DNA of 64,000 nt, taken from NCBI RefSeq assembly GCF_900111765.1, contig NZ_FOIB01000001.1:558001-622000 (forward strand), read 5' to 3'. Source of the DNA: Myxococcus fulvus (GTDB lineage: Bacteria > Myxococcota > Myxococcia > Myxococcales > Myxococcaceae). Below, one piece after another: positions 33,808 to 43,044 of the stretch (position 1 is the first letter of the stretch; the number at the start of each line of letters is the position of its first letter). The notes under the pieces are model-generated. The model searched no databases. It saw only the letters and a program-made list of their open reading frames with translations, and was not told the DNA's origin. Made by a program: the position numbers and the translations under genes.

Positions 33808-34863
33808 ATGGCAGACGCGAACCAGCGGACGATGCGGGCGGCGCGCTTCGATACGGCGACGAAGACGTTGACGGTGACCACGGTCCCGGTGCCGCAGCCG
33901 GGTCCCGGTGAGGTGCGGGTCCAGGTGAAGGCGTGTGGCATCTGTCTATCGGACGCGCATCTGCTGGACGGCTCGTTGCAGTCGCCGTTGCCGGTGGTGA
34001 CGCCGGGGCATGAGTCCTCGGGAGTCATCGACGCGGTGGGCGTGGGGGTGCCGCGCTGGACGGCGGGGCAGCGCGTGGCCATGGCGGGCGGCAAGCCGTG
34101 TGGACGTTGCGCGAAGTGCTCCAACGGGCAGCCGGCGGAGTGCCTGGACTTCCACATCATGGGCTTCCACTACGACGGCGCGTGGGCGGAGTACGTGGTG
34201 GTGCCTTACTTCGTGTTGTCTGCGATTCCGGACCATCTGCCGTTCGAGCAGGCGGCGATTCTCGCGGACGCGGTGGCGACGCCCTACGCGGGGCTGGTGG
34301 ACCGTGCGCAGCTGCGGCCCGCGCAGTCGGTGGGCCTGTGGGGCATCGGTGGGCTGGGGGTCCACGCGGTGCAGATCGCGCGGATGATGGGAGCGACGCC
34401 GATTCTCGCGTTCGATACGAACGAGGCGGCGCGGAAGCGGGCGCTGGAGTTCGGCGCGGACGTGGCGTTGGACCCGCGTGCGCCGGACGTGCGCAAACAG
34501 ATTCTCCAGCACACGAACGGCATGGGCCTGGACGTGGCGGTGGACCTGGTGGGCGCGAACTCGGTGCTCGCGCAGGCGTCGATGAGCCTCGGGCGGCACG
34601 GGCGCGCGGTGATGGTGGGCCTGTCGCCGGAGCCCATCCAGCTGGGCGCGGGGGTGAACTTCGGTGTGCGCTCGCAGGCGCTGCTCGGCCACCTGGGCTA
34701 CGAGAAGAAGCACCTGGACCAGTTGGTGACGCTGGTGGGCGGCAAGCGCCTGGACGTGTCGCGCTCGGTGACGGCGACGCTGCCGCTCGAGGACGTGGCC
34801 AAGGGCGTGGAGCGGCTGGTGAGCAAGGAAGGCAACCCCATCCGGCTCGTCATCACGCCGTGA
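33808..34863 (+). CDS. Zinc-dependent alcohol dehydrogenase
   Basis: ATG 33808 follows GGGGAG; 351 residues. Catalytic zinc ligands are Cys in CGICLSDAHLLDG and the His-Glu of GHESSG. The four-Cys structural zinc site is CGRCAKCSNGQPAEC. The NAD-binding glycine motif is GLWGIGGLGVHAVQIARMMGA. It is a class III-type MDR alcohol dehydrogenase that oxidises primary or secondary alcohols with NAD. It is divergent from the SUKH gene across 209 bp. Confidence 0.93.
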   Translation: MADANQRTMRAARFDTATKTLTVTTVPVPQPGPGEVRVQVKACGICLSDAHLLDGSLQSPLPVVTPGHESSGVIDAVGVGVPRWTAGQRVAMAGGKPCGRCAKCSNGQPAECLDFHIMGFHYDGAWAEYVVVPYFVLSAIPDHLPFEQAAILADAVATPYAGLVDRAQLRPAQSVGLWGIGGLGVHAVQIARMMGATPILAFDTNEAARKRALEFGADVALDPRAPDVRKQILQHTNGMGLDVAVDLVGANSVLAQASMSLGRHGRAVMVGLSPEPIQLGAGVNFGVRSQALLGHLGYEKKHLDQLVTLVGGKRLDVSRSVTATLPLEDVAKGVERLVSKEGNPIRLVITP

Positions 34864-35064
34864 CCCGGGGCCCCGAATCCGCTCACGGCGGAACGCGGGC
34901 CTCGCCCCATGTAGGTCTCCCTCCCGGCCCAGGGGCGTGCGCCACCCTGGCTGGCCGCCCTCGGGCATGGGAAGCGATTGCCGGAGGTTCGGAACAGTCC
35001 TCCTCTGGCGTCCCCCATGGCATAAGGGCGCCGCGCCCGCTTTCTCCGGGCACCCCCTACGCAC

Positions 35065-36687
35065 ATGATTCGTCTCGACAACATCAGCAAGCAGCACGGC
35101 CAGCAGATTCTCTTCATCGAGGCCTCGGCCGCTCTCCACAAGGGGGAGAAGGTCGGCCTCGTCGGCCCCAACGGCGCCGGCAAGTCCACGCTGTTCCGGA
35201 TGATCACCGACCAGGAACACCCCGACGAGGGCCAGGTGGCCGTCGACCGCGGCGTCACCATCGGCTACTTCAGCCAGGACGTCGGTGAGATGTCGGGCCG
35301 CAGCGCCGTCTCCGAGGTCATGGATGGCGCGGGCCCCGTGAGCACCGTGTCCGCCGAGCTCAAGCAGCTCGAGGCCGACCTGGCCGACCCGGACAAGGCC
35401 GACGAGATGGAGAAGCTCGTCGAGCGCTACGGCCTGGTCCAGGGGCGCTTCGAGGAGCTGGGCGGCTACGCCCTCGAGGGCCGCGCGCGCGAGATTCTCG
35501 CGGGCCTGGGCTTCAGCGAGGAGATGATGGACGGCGACGTCGGCGCCCTGTCCGGCGGTTGGAAGATGCGCGTCGCGCTCGCCCGCATCCTCCTCATGCG
35601 TCCGGATGCGATGCTCCTCGACGAGCCGAGCAACCACCTGGACCTGGAGAGCCTCATCTGGCTCGAGGGCTTCCTCAAGGGCTACGAGGGCGGGCTCCTG
35701 ATGACCTCGCACGACCGCGAGTTCATGAACCGCATCGTCACCAAGATGGTGGAGATCGACGGCGGCACGCTCACCACCTACTCGGGCAACTACGACTTCT
35801 ACGAGCAGCAGCGCGCCCAGAACGAGAAGCAGCAGCAGGCCCAGTACGAGCGCCAGCAGGCCATGCTCGCCAAGGAGCTGAAGTTCATCGAGCGCTTCAA
35901 GGCCCGCGCCTCCCACGCCGCCCAGGTGCAGAGCCGCGTGAAGAAGCTGGAGAAGATTGAAAAGGTGGAGCCCCCCAAGCGCCGCCAGACCGTCCTCTTC
36001 GAGTTCCAGCCCGCGCCCCGCTCCGGTGACGACGTGGTGAGCCTCAAGGCCGTGCACAAGGCCTACGGCTCCAAGCGCATCTATGACGGCATGGACTTCC
36101 TCGTGCGCCGCGGCGAGCGCTGGTGCGTGATGGGCGTCAACGGCGCGGGCAAGTCCACGCTGCTCAAGCTGGTGGTGGGCTCCACGACGCCGGACACGGG
36201 CTCCGTGTCGGTGGGCGGCAGCGTGAAGCTCGGCTACTTCGCCCAGCACGCCATGGACCTGCTCGACGGTGAGCGCACTGTCTTCGAGTCGCTGGAGGAC
36301 GCGTTCCCCCGCGCCGGTCAGGGCTCGCTGCGCGCGCTGGCCGGTTGCTTCGGCTTCTCCGGCGACGAGGTGGAGAAGAAGTGCCGCGTGCTCTCCGGTG
36401 GAGAGAAGGCGCGTCTGGTCATGGCGAAGATGCTCTTCGACCCGCCCAACTTCCTGGTGCTCGACGAGCCCACGAACCACCTGGACATGGCGACGAAGGA
36501 GATGCTCATCACCGCGCTCTCCCGCTACGAGGGCACCATGCTCTTCGTCTCGCACGACCGTCACTTCCTCGGCGCGCTGTCCAACCGCGTGCTGGAGCTG
36601 ACGCCCGAGGGCATCCACCAGTACGGCGGCGGCTACACCGAGTACGTCGCGCGCACCGGCCACGAGGCCCCCGGCCTGCGCACCTGA
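35065..36687 (+). CDS. ABC-F family ATPase (translation factor type)
   Basis: The 540-residue protein has two ABC domains with Walker A GPNGAGKST and GVNGAGKST, signatures LSGGWKMRVALARILL and LSGGEKARLVMAKMLF, and Walker B followed by DEPSNHLD and DEPTNHLD. Both catalytic Glu are present. The interdomain linker (about 240-320) is charged and helical, rich in Gln and Lys, like the P-site tRNA-interaction motif. It has no membrane domain or C-terminal coiled coil. It resembles YbiT/EttA: ribosome-binding factors that resolve translation problems or give antibiotic resistance. Confidence 0.94.
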   Translation: MIRLDNISKQHGQQILFIEASAALHKGEKVGLVGPNGAGKSTLFRMITDQEHPDEGQVAVDRGVTIGYFSQDVGEMSGRSAVSEVMDGAGPVSTVSAELKQLEADLADPDKADEMEKLVERYGLVQGRFEELGGYALEGRAREILAGLGFSEEMMDGDVGALSGGWKMRVALARILLMRPDAMLLDEPSNHLDLESLIWLEGFLKGYEGGLLMTSHDREFMNRIVTKMVEIDGGTLTTYSGNYDFYEQQRAQNEKQQQAQYERQQAMLAKELKFIERFKARASHAAQVQSRVKKLEKIEKVEPPKRRQTVLFEFQPAPRSGDDVVSLKAVHKAYGSKRIYDGMDFLVRRGERWCVMGVNGAGKSTLLKLVVGSTTPDTGSVSVGGSVKLGYFAQHAMDLLDGERTVFESLEDAFPRAGQGSLRALAGCFGFSGDEVEKKCRVLSGGEKARLVMAKMLFDPPNFLVLDEPTNHLDMATKEMLITALSRYEGTMLFVSHDRHFLGALSNRVLELTPEGIHQYGGGYTEYVARTGHEAPGLRT

Positions 36688-36706
36688 GGCACCCGTGAGA
36701 CGGCGG

Positions 36707-36728
36707 GCCGGCTACTCGAACAGCCGGC
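36707..36728. terminator. Hairpin at convergent gene ends
   Basis: GCCGGCT (36707-36713) pairs with AGCCGGC (36722-36728) around an 8-nt loop. It overlaps the last codons of the aldehyde dehydrogenase gene and follows the ABC-F gene stop by 19 bp. It could end transcription from the left. Confidence 0.45.
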
Positions 36729-38151
36729 TCGCCAGTCGCGCCAGCTTGCGCGCCTTGCCCGTGTACGGCGGGAAGAACAGGTGCGCCAGCGACGTGCGCC
36801 CCTGCCGCAGCACCGCGCGCTCGTGGCTGAAGGCCTTGAAGCCCGCCTCGCCGTGGTACGCGCCCAGCCCGCTGGGGCCCACGCCCCCGAAGGGCAGGTG
36901 CGGGTTCACGTTGTGCAACACCACCGTGTTGACGCACGTGCCGCCCGCGCTCGTCTCCTGGAGCAGCCGCTCCACCACCGCGTCGTCCTGGCTGAACACG
37001 TAGAGCGCCAGCGGCTTGCCGCCCGCGCGAACGTGCGTCACCACCTCGTCGAGCGACTCGTACCGGAGCACCGGCAACACCGGCCCGAAAATCTCCTCCT
37101 CCATCAGCGGCGCGTCCGGCGTCACGTCCGCCACCACCGTCGGCGCGATGAAGCGCGTCTCCGCGTCCACGCTCCCGCCCACCACCACCCGCGCGCCCTG
37201 CGCCACCGTGCGGTCCAACAGCCCGCGCACGCGCGCGAAGGCGCCGTCATCCACCATCCGGCAGAAGTCCGCGCTCGCCCGGCGCGCCTCCTCGGTGCGC
37301 CCGTAGAAGCGCTCCACCGCCGCCTTCAGCGCGGCCAGGAACGCCTCCTCCTGGGACGCATGCACCCAGACATGGTCCGGGGCGATGCACGTCTGGCCAC
37401 CGTTGAGGAACTTGCCCCACGCCACCCGCTCCGCCGCCGCCTCCAGGTCCGCGGACGTGTCGAGGATGGCCGGTGACTTGCCACCCAATTCCAACGTCAC
37501 GCCCGCCAGGTGCCGCGCCGCCGCCTCCATCACCCGCCGCCCCACCCGGGGCCCACCGGTGAAGAAGAAGTGGTCGAACGGCAGCCGCAAGAGCGCCTCG
37601 CCCACCTCCGTGCCGCCCTCCACCACGTGGACCTCGTCCTCGGGGAACGTGTCGCGCACGAGCTGCGCCAAAAAGCGCGAGGTGTGCGGCGTCTTCTCGC
37701 TGGGCTTGCAGAGCACGGTGTTGCCCGCCGCCACCGCGTCCACCAGCGGCGCCACCAGCAGGTTGAACGGGTAGTTCCACGGCGCCATCACCAGCACCAC
37801 GCCGCGCGGCTCGTAGCGCACGTGGCTGGAGGTGCCGGTGAGCACCAGCGGCGTCGACACCTTGCGCGGCTTCATCCACCCCTTGAGGTGCTTGCGCACG
37901 TGCTCCAGCTCCATGAGCACGGGCAGCACCTCCGTCGCCTCCACCTCCGCGACCGGCTTGCGGAAGTCCGCGTGGAGCGCCTGGGCCAGGGCCTCGCGCC
38001 GCTCCAGGATGAGGGCCTTGAGCTTCTCCAGGCGGGCAAGCCGCTCGCCCGGGCCGCGCTTGCCCACCTCCCAGCGGCGGGCCCGCAGGCGCTCGAACGC
38101 CTCCCGCAGGCCCTGAGGCACCAGCTCCTCCTCCTGTTTCACCACGCGCAT
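36712..38151 (-). CDS. Aldehyde dehydrogenase (class 3 type), copy 2
   Basis: The 479-residue protein is a full-length aldehyde dehydrogenase. The catalytic Cys lies in FLNGGQTCIAPDHVW, the general-base Glu in TLELGGKSP and the fold signatures are MAPWNYPFNLL, FFTGGPRVGRRV and EEEIFGPVLPVL. The C-terminal tail (LAHLFFPPYTGKARKLARLASRLFE) is the membrane-associating end seen in class 3/fatty-aldehyde type enzymes. It is paralogous to the gene 24 bp upstream, so the two arose by tandem duplication. It probably oxidises fatty or aromatic aldehydes with NAD(P). Confidence 0.94.
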   Translation of the reverse strand: MRVVKQEEELVPQGLREAFERLRARRWEVGKRGPGERLARLEKLKALILERREALAQALHADFRKPVAEVEATEVLPVLMELEHVRKHLKGWMKPRKVSTPLVLTGTSSHVRYEPRGVVLVMAPWNYPFNLLVAPLVDAVAAGNTVLCKPSEKTPHTSRFLAQLVRDTFPEDEVHVVEGGTEVGEALLRLPFDHFFFTGGPRVGRRVMEAAARHLAGVTLELGGKSPAILDTSADLEAAAERVAWGKFLNGGQTCIAPDHVWVHASQEEAFLAALKAAVERFYGRTEEARRASADFCRMVDDGAFARVRGLLDRTVAQGARVVVGGSVDAETRFIAPTVVADVTPDAPLMEEEIFGPVLPVLRYESLDEVVTHVRAGGKPLALYVFSQDDAVVERLLQETSAGGTCVNTVVLHNVNPHLPFGGVGPSGLGAYHGEAGFKAFSHERAVLRQGRTSLAHLFFPPYTGKARKLARLASRLFE

Positions 38152-38175
38152 CCCGGCTCCTCGAGGCTGGCTGCC

Positions 38176-39630
38176 CTATTCCAACAACCGCGTCGCGCGG
38201 GAGGCCCAGTCCTGCGCCTTTCCGCGATACGGCGGGAAGAACACCGACGCGAGCGACTTCATCCATTGAACCGACACGGCCCGCTCATGGCTGAAGGTCC
38301 GGAAGCCGTAGACGCCGTGGTAGTGCCCCAGGCCACTCATGCCCACCCCGCCGAAGGGCAGGTTCGGGTTCGCCACGTGGATGAGGACGTTGTTCACCAC
38401 TGCGCCGCCGGACGTCGTGTTGCGGAACACGTCCTCGATGGCCCGCTTGTCCTGGCTGAAGACGTAGAGCGCGAGCGGCTTCTCCCCCCGCTGGATGTGC
38501 GCGTACACCTCGTCACGCGAGCGGAACGTCATCACCGGCATCACCGGCCCGAAGATTTCCCCCTCCATGATGGGCATGTCCGGCGTCACGCCCGTCAGCA
38601 CGGTGGGCGAGATGTAGCGCGAGGGCCCGTCCGCCACCCCGCCCATCTCCACCTTCGCGCCCGCCGCCACGGTGCGGTCCACCAAATCCTTCACCCGCCG
38701 CCACGCCGCCGGCTCCACCAGCCGGGCGAAGTCGGGGCTCGCCTGCCGGGCCTCTTCCGTCTCACCGTAGAAGCGCGTGATGACCGCCTTCACCGCGTCC
38801 ACGAACTGCTGCTTCTTCGACTCGTGCACGAAGATGTAGTCGGGGGCCACGCACGTCTGGCCGCTGTTGAGGAACTTGCCCCACGTCAGCCGCTCCGCCG
38901 CGGCCTGCACGTCCGCGGACTCGTCGATGATGGCGGGCGACTTGCCACCCAGCTCCAGCGTCACGCTGGCCAGGTGCTGCGCCGCGGCCTCCATCACCTT
39001 GCGGCCGATGCGCGGGTTGCCCGTGAAGAAGAAGTGGTCGAACGGCAGCCGCAGCAGCGCCTCCGCCGTCTCCGCGCCGCCCTCGAACAGCGCCACCTCG
39101 TTCTCCGGGAACACGTCGCGCACCAGCCGCGCCAGGAAGCGCGCGGTGTGCGGCGTCTTCTCGCTGGGCTTGCACAACACGGCGTTGCCCGCGGCGATGG
39201 CGGCGATGAGCGGCGCAAGCAGCAACTGGAAGGGATAGTTCCAGGGCGAGAGCACCAGCACCACGCCGCGCGCCTCGTAGCGCACGTGCGCGGACGAGCC
39301 CGCGAGCAGCATGGGCGTGCCCACGCGCGTGGGCTTCATCCACGACGCCAGGTGCTTCACCGTGTGGTTCAGCTCCTCCAGCGTGGGGTGGATTTCCGTC
39401 AGCTCCACTTCCAGCGCGGGCTTGCGGAAGTCCTGGTGGATGGCCTCGGCCAGCTCATCGCGGCGGGCGATGATGGCCTCGCGCAGCCGCTTGAGCTTCG
39501 CGACGCGCTCGGCCGCGGTGGTGCGCGACAAGGCCCATCGGTTGGCGCGCAGCGAGTCGAACGCGGCCTGGAGGCGCGCGACGTCGACCTGGGGTTTGGA
39601 CTCGGTGGAAACGGGGACGAGCTCCAGCAT
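38176..39630 (-). CDS. Aldehyde dehydrogenase (class 3 type), copy 1
   Basis: The 484-residue protein has the ALDH catalytic Cys in FLNSGQTCVAPDYIFV, the Glu in TLELGGKSPAIID and the signature EGEIFGPVMPVM. The C-terminal end (LASVFFPPYRGKAQDWASRATRLLE) parallels copy 2. It lies 34 bp downstream of the TetR gene, so TetR-ALDH-ALDH is an operon that should respond to an aldehyde or a related hydrophobic compound. It starts at ATG 39630. Confidence 0.94.
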   Translation of the reverse strand: MLELVPVSTESKPQVDVARLQAAFDSLRANRWALSRTTAAERVAKLKRLREAIIARRDELAEAIHQDFRKPALEVELTEIHPTLEELNHTVKHLASWMKPTRVGTPMLLAGSSAHVRYEARGVVLVLSPWNYPFQLLLAPLIAAIAAGNAVLCKPSEKTPHTARFLARLVRDVFPENEVALFEGGAETAEALLRLPFDHFFFTGNPRIGRKVMEAAAQHLASVTLELGGKSPAIIDESADVQAAAERLTWGKFLNSGQTCVAPDYIFVHESKKQQFVDAVKAVITRFYGETEEARQASPDFARLVEPAAWRRVKDLVDRTVAAGAKVEMGGVADGPSRYISPTVLTGVTPDMPIMEGEIFGPVMPVMTFRSRDEVYAHIQRGEKPLALYVFSQDKRAIEDVFRNTTSGGAVVNNVLIHVANPNLPFGGVGMSGLGHYHGVYGFRTFSHERAVSVQWMKSLASVFFPPYRGKAQDWASRATRLLE

Positions 39631-39664
39631 GGTTGGCTCCTCGATGAAATCTCAGGTGGGTGCT

Positions 39665-40345
39665 TCAGCGGGACTCGAGCCCGCGCAAGAGGGTGGTGAG
39701 CGCCGTCGTCAGCTCGGCGGTGAAGTCGATTCGCAAGGGGGCCATGTGCGGCAGGGCGAGCACCTCGCGCGCCACGGGCGCCACGTCCGCCATCTGCCGC
39801 AGGCCCGTCACCAGCGCGTGCAGGTGCACGAGCACGCGGGCGCCTTCACCCGGGTGCAGGAAGGACAGCCGCGACTCGAAGAGCGCGCCCGTGCGCGCCA
39901 TCGCCTCCAACAGCCGCTCCTTGAACCGGCGCGCCTGCTCCACGGAGACGTTCTGCTCCAGCACCGTCTGCAGCATCGCGAGCAGCCGCGTCAGCGACAG
40001 CTCCGGCTCCAGCGACTCGGCCACCGCGCGCGCCAGCCACGGCCCCGTCCACGCACCCTCCACCGTGGCCAGCCGCGCCTCCAGCCGGGCGAACCACGCG
40101 AAGAGCAGGTCCTCCAGGAGCGCCAGGAACAAGGCCTCCTTGGTCGGGAAGTAGAGGAACACCGTCCCCTTGGCCAGATGGGCCCGCTCGGCCACGTCCG
40201 CCATCTTCACCTCGGAGTACGAGGTCGCCTGATAGAGTGCGAGCGCCTCGTCCAGCAGCACCCGCCTGCGCGCCTCCTTGTCCTCGTCCTTGCGCGCGCG
40301 CTTGGGCGCCACCCGCCCCGCCTGCTCCCCGGAATCGCTGACCAT
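39665..40345 (-). CDS. TetR-family regulator of the aldehyde dehydrogenase operon
   Basis: The 226-residue protein has the TetR HTH (EARRRVLLDEALALYQATSYSEVKMADVAERAHLAKGTVFLYFPTKEALFLALL, residues about 24-77) and a ligand domain after it. Two near-identical palindromes sit immediately upstream of its start, so it probably represses its own operon and is released by an aldehyde or fatty compound. It leads the TetR-ALDH-ALDH operon. Confidence 0.93.
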   Translation of the reverse strand: MVSDSGEQAGRVAPKRARKDEDKEARRRVLLDEALALYQATSYSEVKMADVAERAHLAKGTVFLYFPTKEALFLALLEDLLFAWFARLEARLATVEGAWTGPWLARAVAESLEPELSLTRLLAMLQTVLEQNVSVEQARRFKERLLEAMARTGALFESRLSFLHPGEGARVLVHLHALVTGLRQMADVAPVAREVLALPHMAPLRIDFTAELTTALTTLLRGLESR

Positions 40346-40359
40346 CCCTCAGTGGTAGG

Positions 40360-40394
40360 TGACCTCGGGTCATTCGTCAAGTGACCAAAGGTCA
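40360..40394. promoter_or_regulatory. Tandem TetR operators TGACC-N3-GGTCA
   Basis: TGACC-TCG-GGTCA at 40360-40372 and TGACC-AAA-GGTCA at 40382-40394, with centres 22 bp apart (about two helical turns), lie 15-49 bp upstream of the TetR start and within the gap to the divergent PLD gene. They are the obvious binding sites for the regulator. Confidence 0.75.
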
Positions 40395-40436
40395 TTTTGG
40401 TTGGCCGGCACCTGGAGTGTGGTGGGTGGGTGTGAG

Positions 40437-41081
40437 ATGCTGTCCGCCATGCGTCCCATCCAGACGGAGCTGCTGTCCGGAAGCGAGCTATACCGGGAGG
40501 TGGTGCTGGAGAAGCTGCTCCACGCCCGCGAGTCGGTGTGGCTGGCCACGGCGAACGTGAAGGCGATGTACGTGGAGTCGAAGGGGAAGTTCGTGCCGCT
40601 GGTGGACGTGCTGGACGGCCTGGCGGCGCGGGGCGTGTCCCTGCGCCTGCTGCACGCGGAGCTGCCGAGCCGCCCGTTCCGCGCGGCCTTCGACGCCCGG
40701 GCGCGGCTGGTGAAGGGTGGCTTGAATCTGAAGGTCTGCCCCCGCGTGCACTTCAAGGCAGTGGTGGTGGATGGGGCGTGGACCTATCTCGGTAGCGCGA
40801 ATCTCACGGGGGCGGGCCTGGGGGCCAAGGGCGACGCGGTGCGTAACTTCGAGCTGGGGTTCGTGACGGAGGACTTCGACGTCATCGACCGGGTGACGGC
40901 GCTCTACGAGGCGGTGTGGAGCGGGGCCGAGTGCAAGGGATGCAAGCTGCGTCACGTGTGTCCGGACCCGATAATCCCCGCACCCAGGGGGCGGGAGGAG
41001 ATGCGAAGCTCCCGCGGCGCTCCTCGGCTCGGCAAGTCCCGTCGGTTGAGGCGCGCCACCTCGGAGTCGTCACGACGATGA
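40437..41081 (+). CDS. Phospholipase D-like protein with one HKD motif and C-terminal Cys cluster
   Basis: Start set at ATG 40437 (214 residues); ATG 40449 is also possible. One HKD motif is visible, VHFKAVVVDGAWTYLGSANLTG (H-x-K-x4-D and the GSxN segment), so the enzyme likely dimerises to build the active site. Towards the C-terminus there is a Cys cluster (CKGCKLRHVC), unusual in PLD proteins and suggesting a metal site, followed by a basic tail. Substrate unknown: DNA or phospholipid. Its TGA overlaps the ATG of the next gene (ATGA). Confidence 0.8.
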   Translation: MLSAMRPIQTELLSGSELYREVVLEKLLHARESVWLATANVKAMYVESKGKFVPLVDVLDGLAARGVSLRLLHAELPSRPFRAAFDARARLVKGGLNLKVCPRVHFKAVVVDGAWTYLGSANLTGAGLGAKGDAVRNFELGFVTEDFDVIDRVTALYEAVWSGAECKGCKLRHVCPDPIIPAPRGREEMRSSRGAPRLGKSRRLRRATSESSRR

Positions 41082-41683
41082 TGAAGCTCTACTTCGCGCG
41101 GAACACCCGGGCCACCCGGCCCCGGTGGTTGCTGGAGGAGCTGGGCGTTCCCTACGAGCTGGTGCCGGTGGACGTGCTCCAGCGCGAGCACAAGAGCCCT
41201 GAGTACCTGCGCATCCACCCCATGGGCTCCATGCCCGCGCTGGAGGATGACGGGCAGCCCATCTTCGAGTCAGCGGCCATCCTGCTGCACGTCGCGGACA
41301 AGTACCTGGAGCAGGGCTTCGCGCCGCCGCTCGGCTCGCCCGAGCGCGCCGAGTACTACCAGTGGATGTTCTTCTGCATGTCCACCATGGAGCCGCCCCT
41401 GTCCGCGTACTCCGCGCACAGCCGCTTCCTTCCGGAAGAGCAGCAGGTGGTGGGCGAGGCGGAGCGCGGGCGCCGGCGCTTCACGGACATCGCGCGCATG
41501 CTGGAGTCGCGGCTGCAGGGGCGGACGTTCCTGGTGGGCGAGCGCTTCACCGCGGCGGACGTGGTGATGACGTCCATCCTCGAGTGGGGCGGGAGCATGG
41601 GGCTCCTGGAGGACTTCCCCGCGCTTCGCGCCTACGTGGAGCGGCACCTGGCGCGTCCGGCGGCGCGGCGAGCCCGGGAGTAG
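41078..41683 (+). CDS. Glutathione S-transferase
   Basis: The protein is 201 residues from ATG 41078, or 200 from ATG 41081. The thioredoxin-like N-domain starts MMKLYFARNTRATRPRWLLEELGVPYELVPVDV, with the cis-Pro loop GSMPAL and the ESAAI motif. The helical C-domain carries FTAADVVMTSILEW, typical of bacterial GSTs. It is coupled to the PLD-like gene upstream, and the histidine kinase follows 8 bp after its stop. Confidence 0.93.
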   Translation: MMKLYFARNTRATRPRWLLEELGVPYELVPVDVLQREHKSPEYLRIHPMGSMPALEDDGQPIFESAAILLHVADKYLEQGFAPPLGSPERAEYYQWMFFCMSTMEPPLSAYSAHSRFLPEEQQVVGEAERGRRRFTDIARMLESRLQGRTFLVGERFTAADVVMTSILEWGGSMGLLEDFPALRAYVERHLARPAARRARE

Positions 41684-41691
41684 GCGGCCCC

Positions 41692-43044
41692 GTGCATCAA
41701 CCCGTCGTACCCAGTCCCTCGCCCTCGGAGCTCGCGGCCCACGTCGGGGTGAAGCGACGGGGCTTCGTCGTGTCGGCGTGCGTGCTGCTCTTGTCGCTCG
41801 GCACGCACCCGCTGCTCTTCGGCGGCTTCATCCCGGCGGTCATCGTGGTCCACATCGTGTGGGCGGCGGCGCTCGTGGGGACGGCCGCGGCCATGGGCTC
41901 GCGGTGGTTGACGGTGCATCGCGCCAGCGTCCTCACCGGCGTGGCCAGCATGGTGGCGCTGGTGCTGGACATCCACTTCACCGGGGGACTGTCGAGCACG
42001 TTGTTCCCGCTGCTCTTCGCGATGCCGCTCATCATCGCCGTCTTCGCGCCGGGGGACGTGGTGACGGTGTGGGCCTCCGTCGTGCTGACGCTGGTGGGCA
42101 TGCTGGTGGCGTCCTGGCATTCGGACGTCTCCGAGCAGCGGCTCGTCGGACAGGTGACGCTCTTCTTCTTCCTGGCCTGGGTGGCCGTCTTCAGCTGCAA
42201 GCAGTTCCGCCGGATGCGCGACACCGAGCGCGACGCCGTGCACGCGCGGCTGGCGGCGCTGGAGCAGCTGGCGCGCAGCGAGCACCTGCGCGCGGACGCG
42301 GTGCGCAGCCAGGCGGAGATGGAGCGGCTGGCCCTGGTGGGGCGCCTGGCCGCGGGCGTGGCGCACGAGGTGAACAACCCGTTGGCGTACGTGAAGTCCA
42401 ACCTGGGCTACCTCGAGGAGGTGTCGGGCGAGGGCGTGCAGGACCTGGAGGACATGCGCCGGGTGCTGTGGGAGACGCAGCAGGGCGTGCTGCGCATCGA
42501 GCAGATCGTCACGGATTTGCGCCGCTTCTCGCGCGACTCGTCGGACGCGGAGGAGGCGGGCAGCGTGGCGGAGGCGCTCGACGAGGCGGAGCGCCTCGCG
42601 TCGGTGCGGCTGCGCAGCCTGGGGCAGGTGGTGCGCGAGGTGGAGCCGCACCTGGTGCGCGTGCGGCTGGGCCAGCGTCAATTGGTGCAGGTGGTGCTGA
42701 ACCTGCTGCTCAACGCGGCGGACGCGCTGGATGGGGTGCAGCCCTCGCGCGCCGCGCGCATCGTCCTCAGGGCCTCGCGGGTGGAGGGCGGCGTGCGCCT
42801 GGAGGTGGAGGACAACGGGCCGGGTGTCCCGGAGGCCGTCCTGCCGCACCTGTTCGAGCCGTTCTTCACCACCAAGGCCCCGGGCAAGGGCACCGGTCTG
42901 GGCCTGGCCTTGTGTCGCGAGTACCTGGCCCGCGTCGGCGGCACGCTGACGGTGGCCAACTGTCCCGACGGCGGCGCGTGCTTCACGCTGCACCTGCCCG
43001 CCCACCCCGAGAAGAAGCCCCGGCCCGAGGACGCGGGCGGCTAG
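41692..43044 (+). CDS. Membrane sensor histidine kinase
   Basis: GTG 41692 is the likely start (450 residues). Residues about 20-170 form six membrane helices with very short loops, so the sensor is membrane-embedded. A linker coiled coil leads to the dimerisation helix with GVAHEVNNPLAYV (His225). ATPase motifs: N box NLLLNAADAL, G1 DNGPGVP, F box FFTTK, G2 GTGLGLAL. No receiver or response regulator is adjacent. Its stop TAG overlaps the convergent AraC gene stop in CTAG. Confidence 0.93.
   Translation: MHQPVVPSPSPSELAAHVGVKRRGFVVSACVLLLSLGTHPLLFGGFIPAVIVVHIVWAAALVGTAAAMGSRWLTVHRASVLTGVASMVALVLDIHFTGGLSSTLFPLLFAMPLIIAVFAPGDVVTVWASVVLTLVGMLVASWHSDVSEQRLVGQVTLFFFLAWVAVFSCKQFRRMRDTERDAVHARLAALEQLARSEHLRADAVRSQAEMERLALVGRLAAGVAHEVNNPLAYVKSNLGYLEEVSGEGVQDLEDMRRVLWETQQGVLRIEQIVTDLRRFSRDSSDAEEAGSVAEALDEAERLASVRLRSLGQVVREVEPHLVRVRLGQRQLVQVVLNLLLNAADALDGVQPSRAARIVLRASRVEGGVRLEVEDNGPGVPEAVLPHLFEPFFTTKAPGKGTGLGLALCREYLARVGGTLTVANCPDGGACFTLHLPAHPEKKPRPEDAGG

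Noticed and set aside
33946-36663. A 905-codon open frame on the minus strand opposite the alcohol dehydrogenase and ABC-F genes
   Set aside because: It mirrors well-identified plus-strand genes; composition is typical of GC-rich antisense frames and it matches no family.
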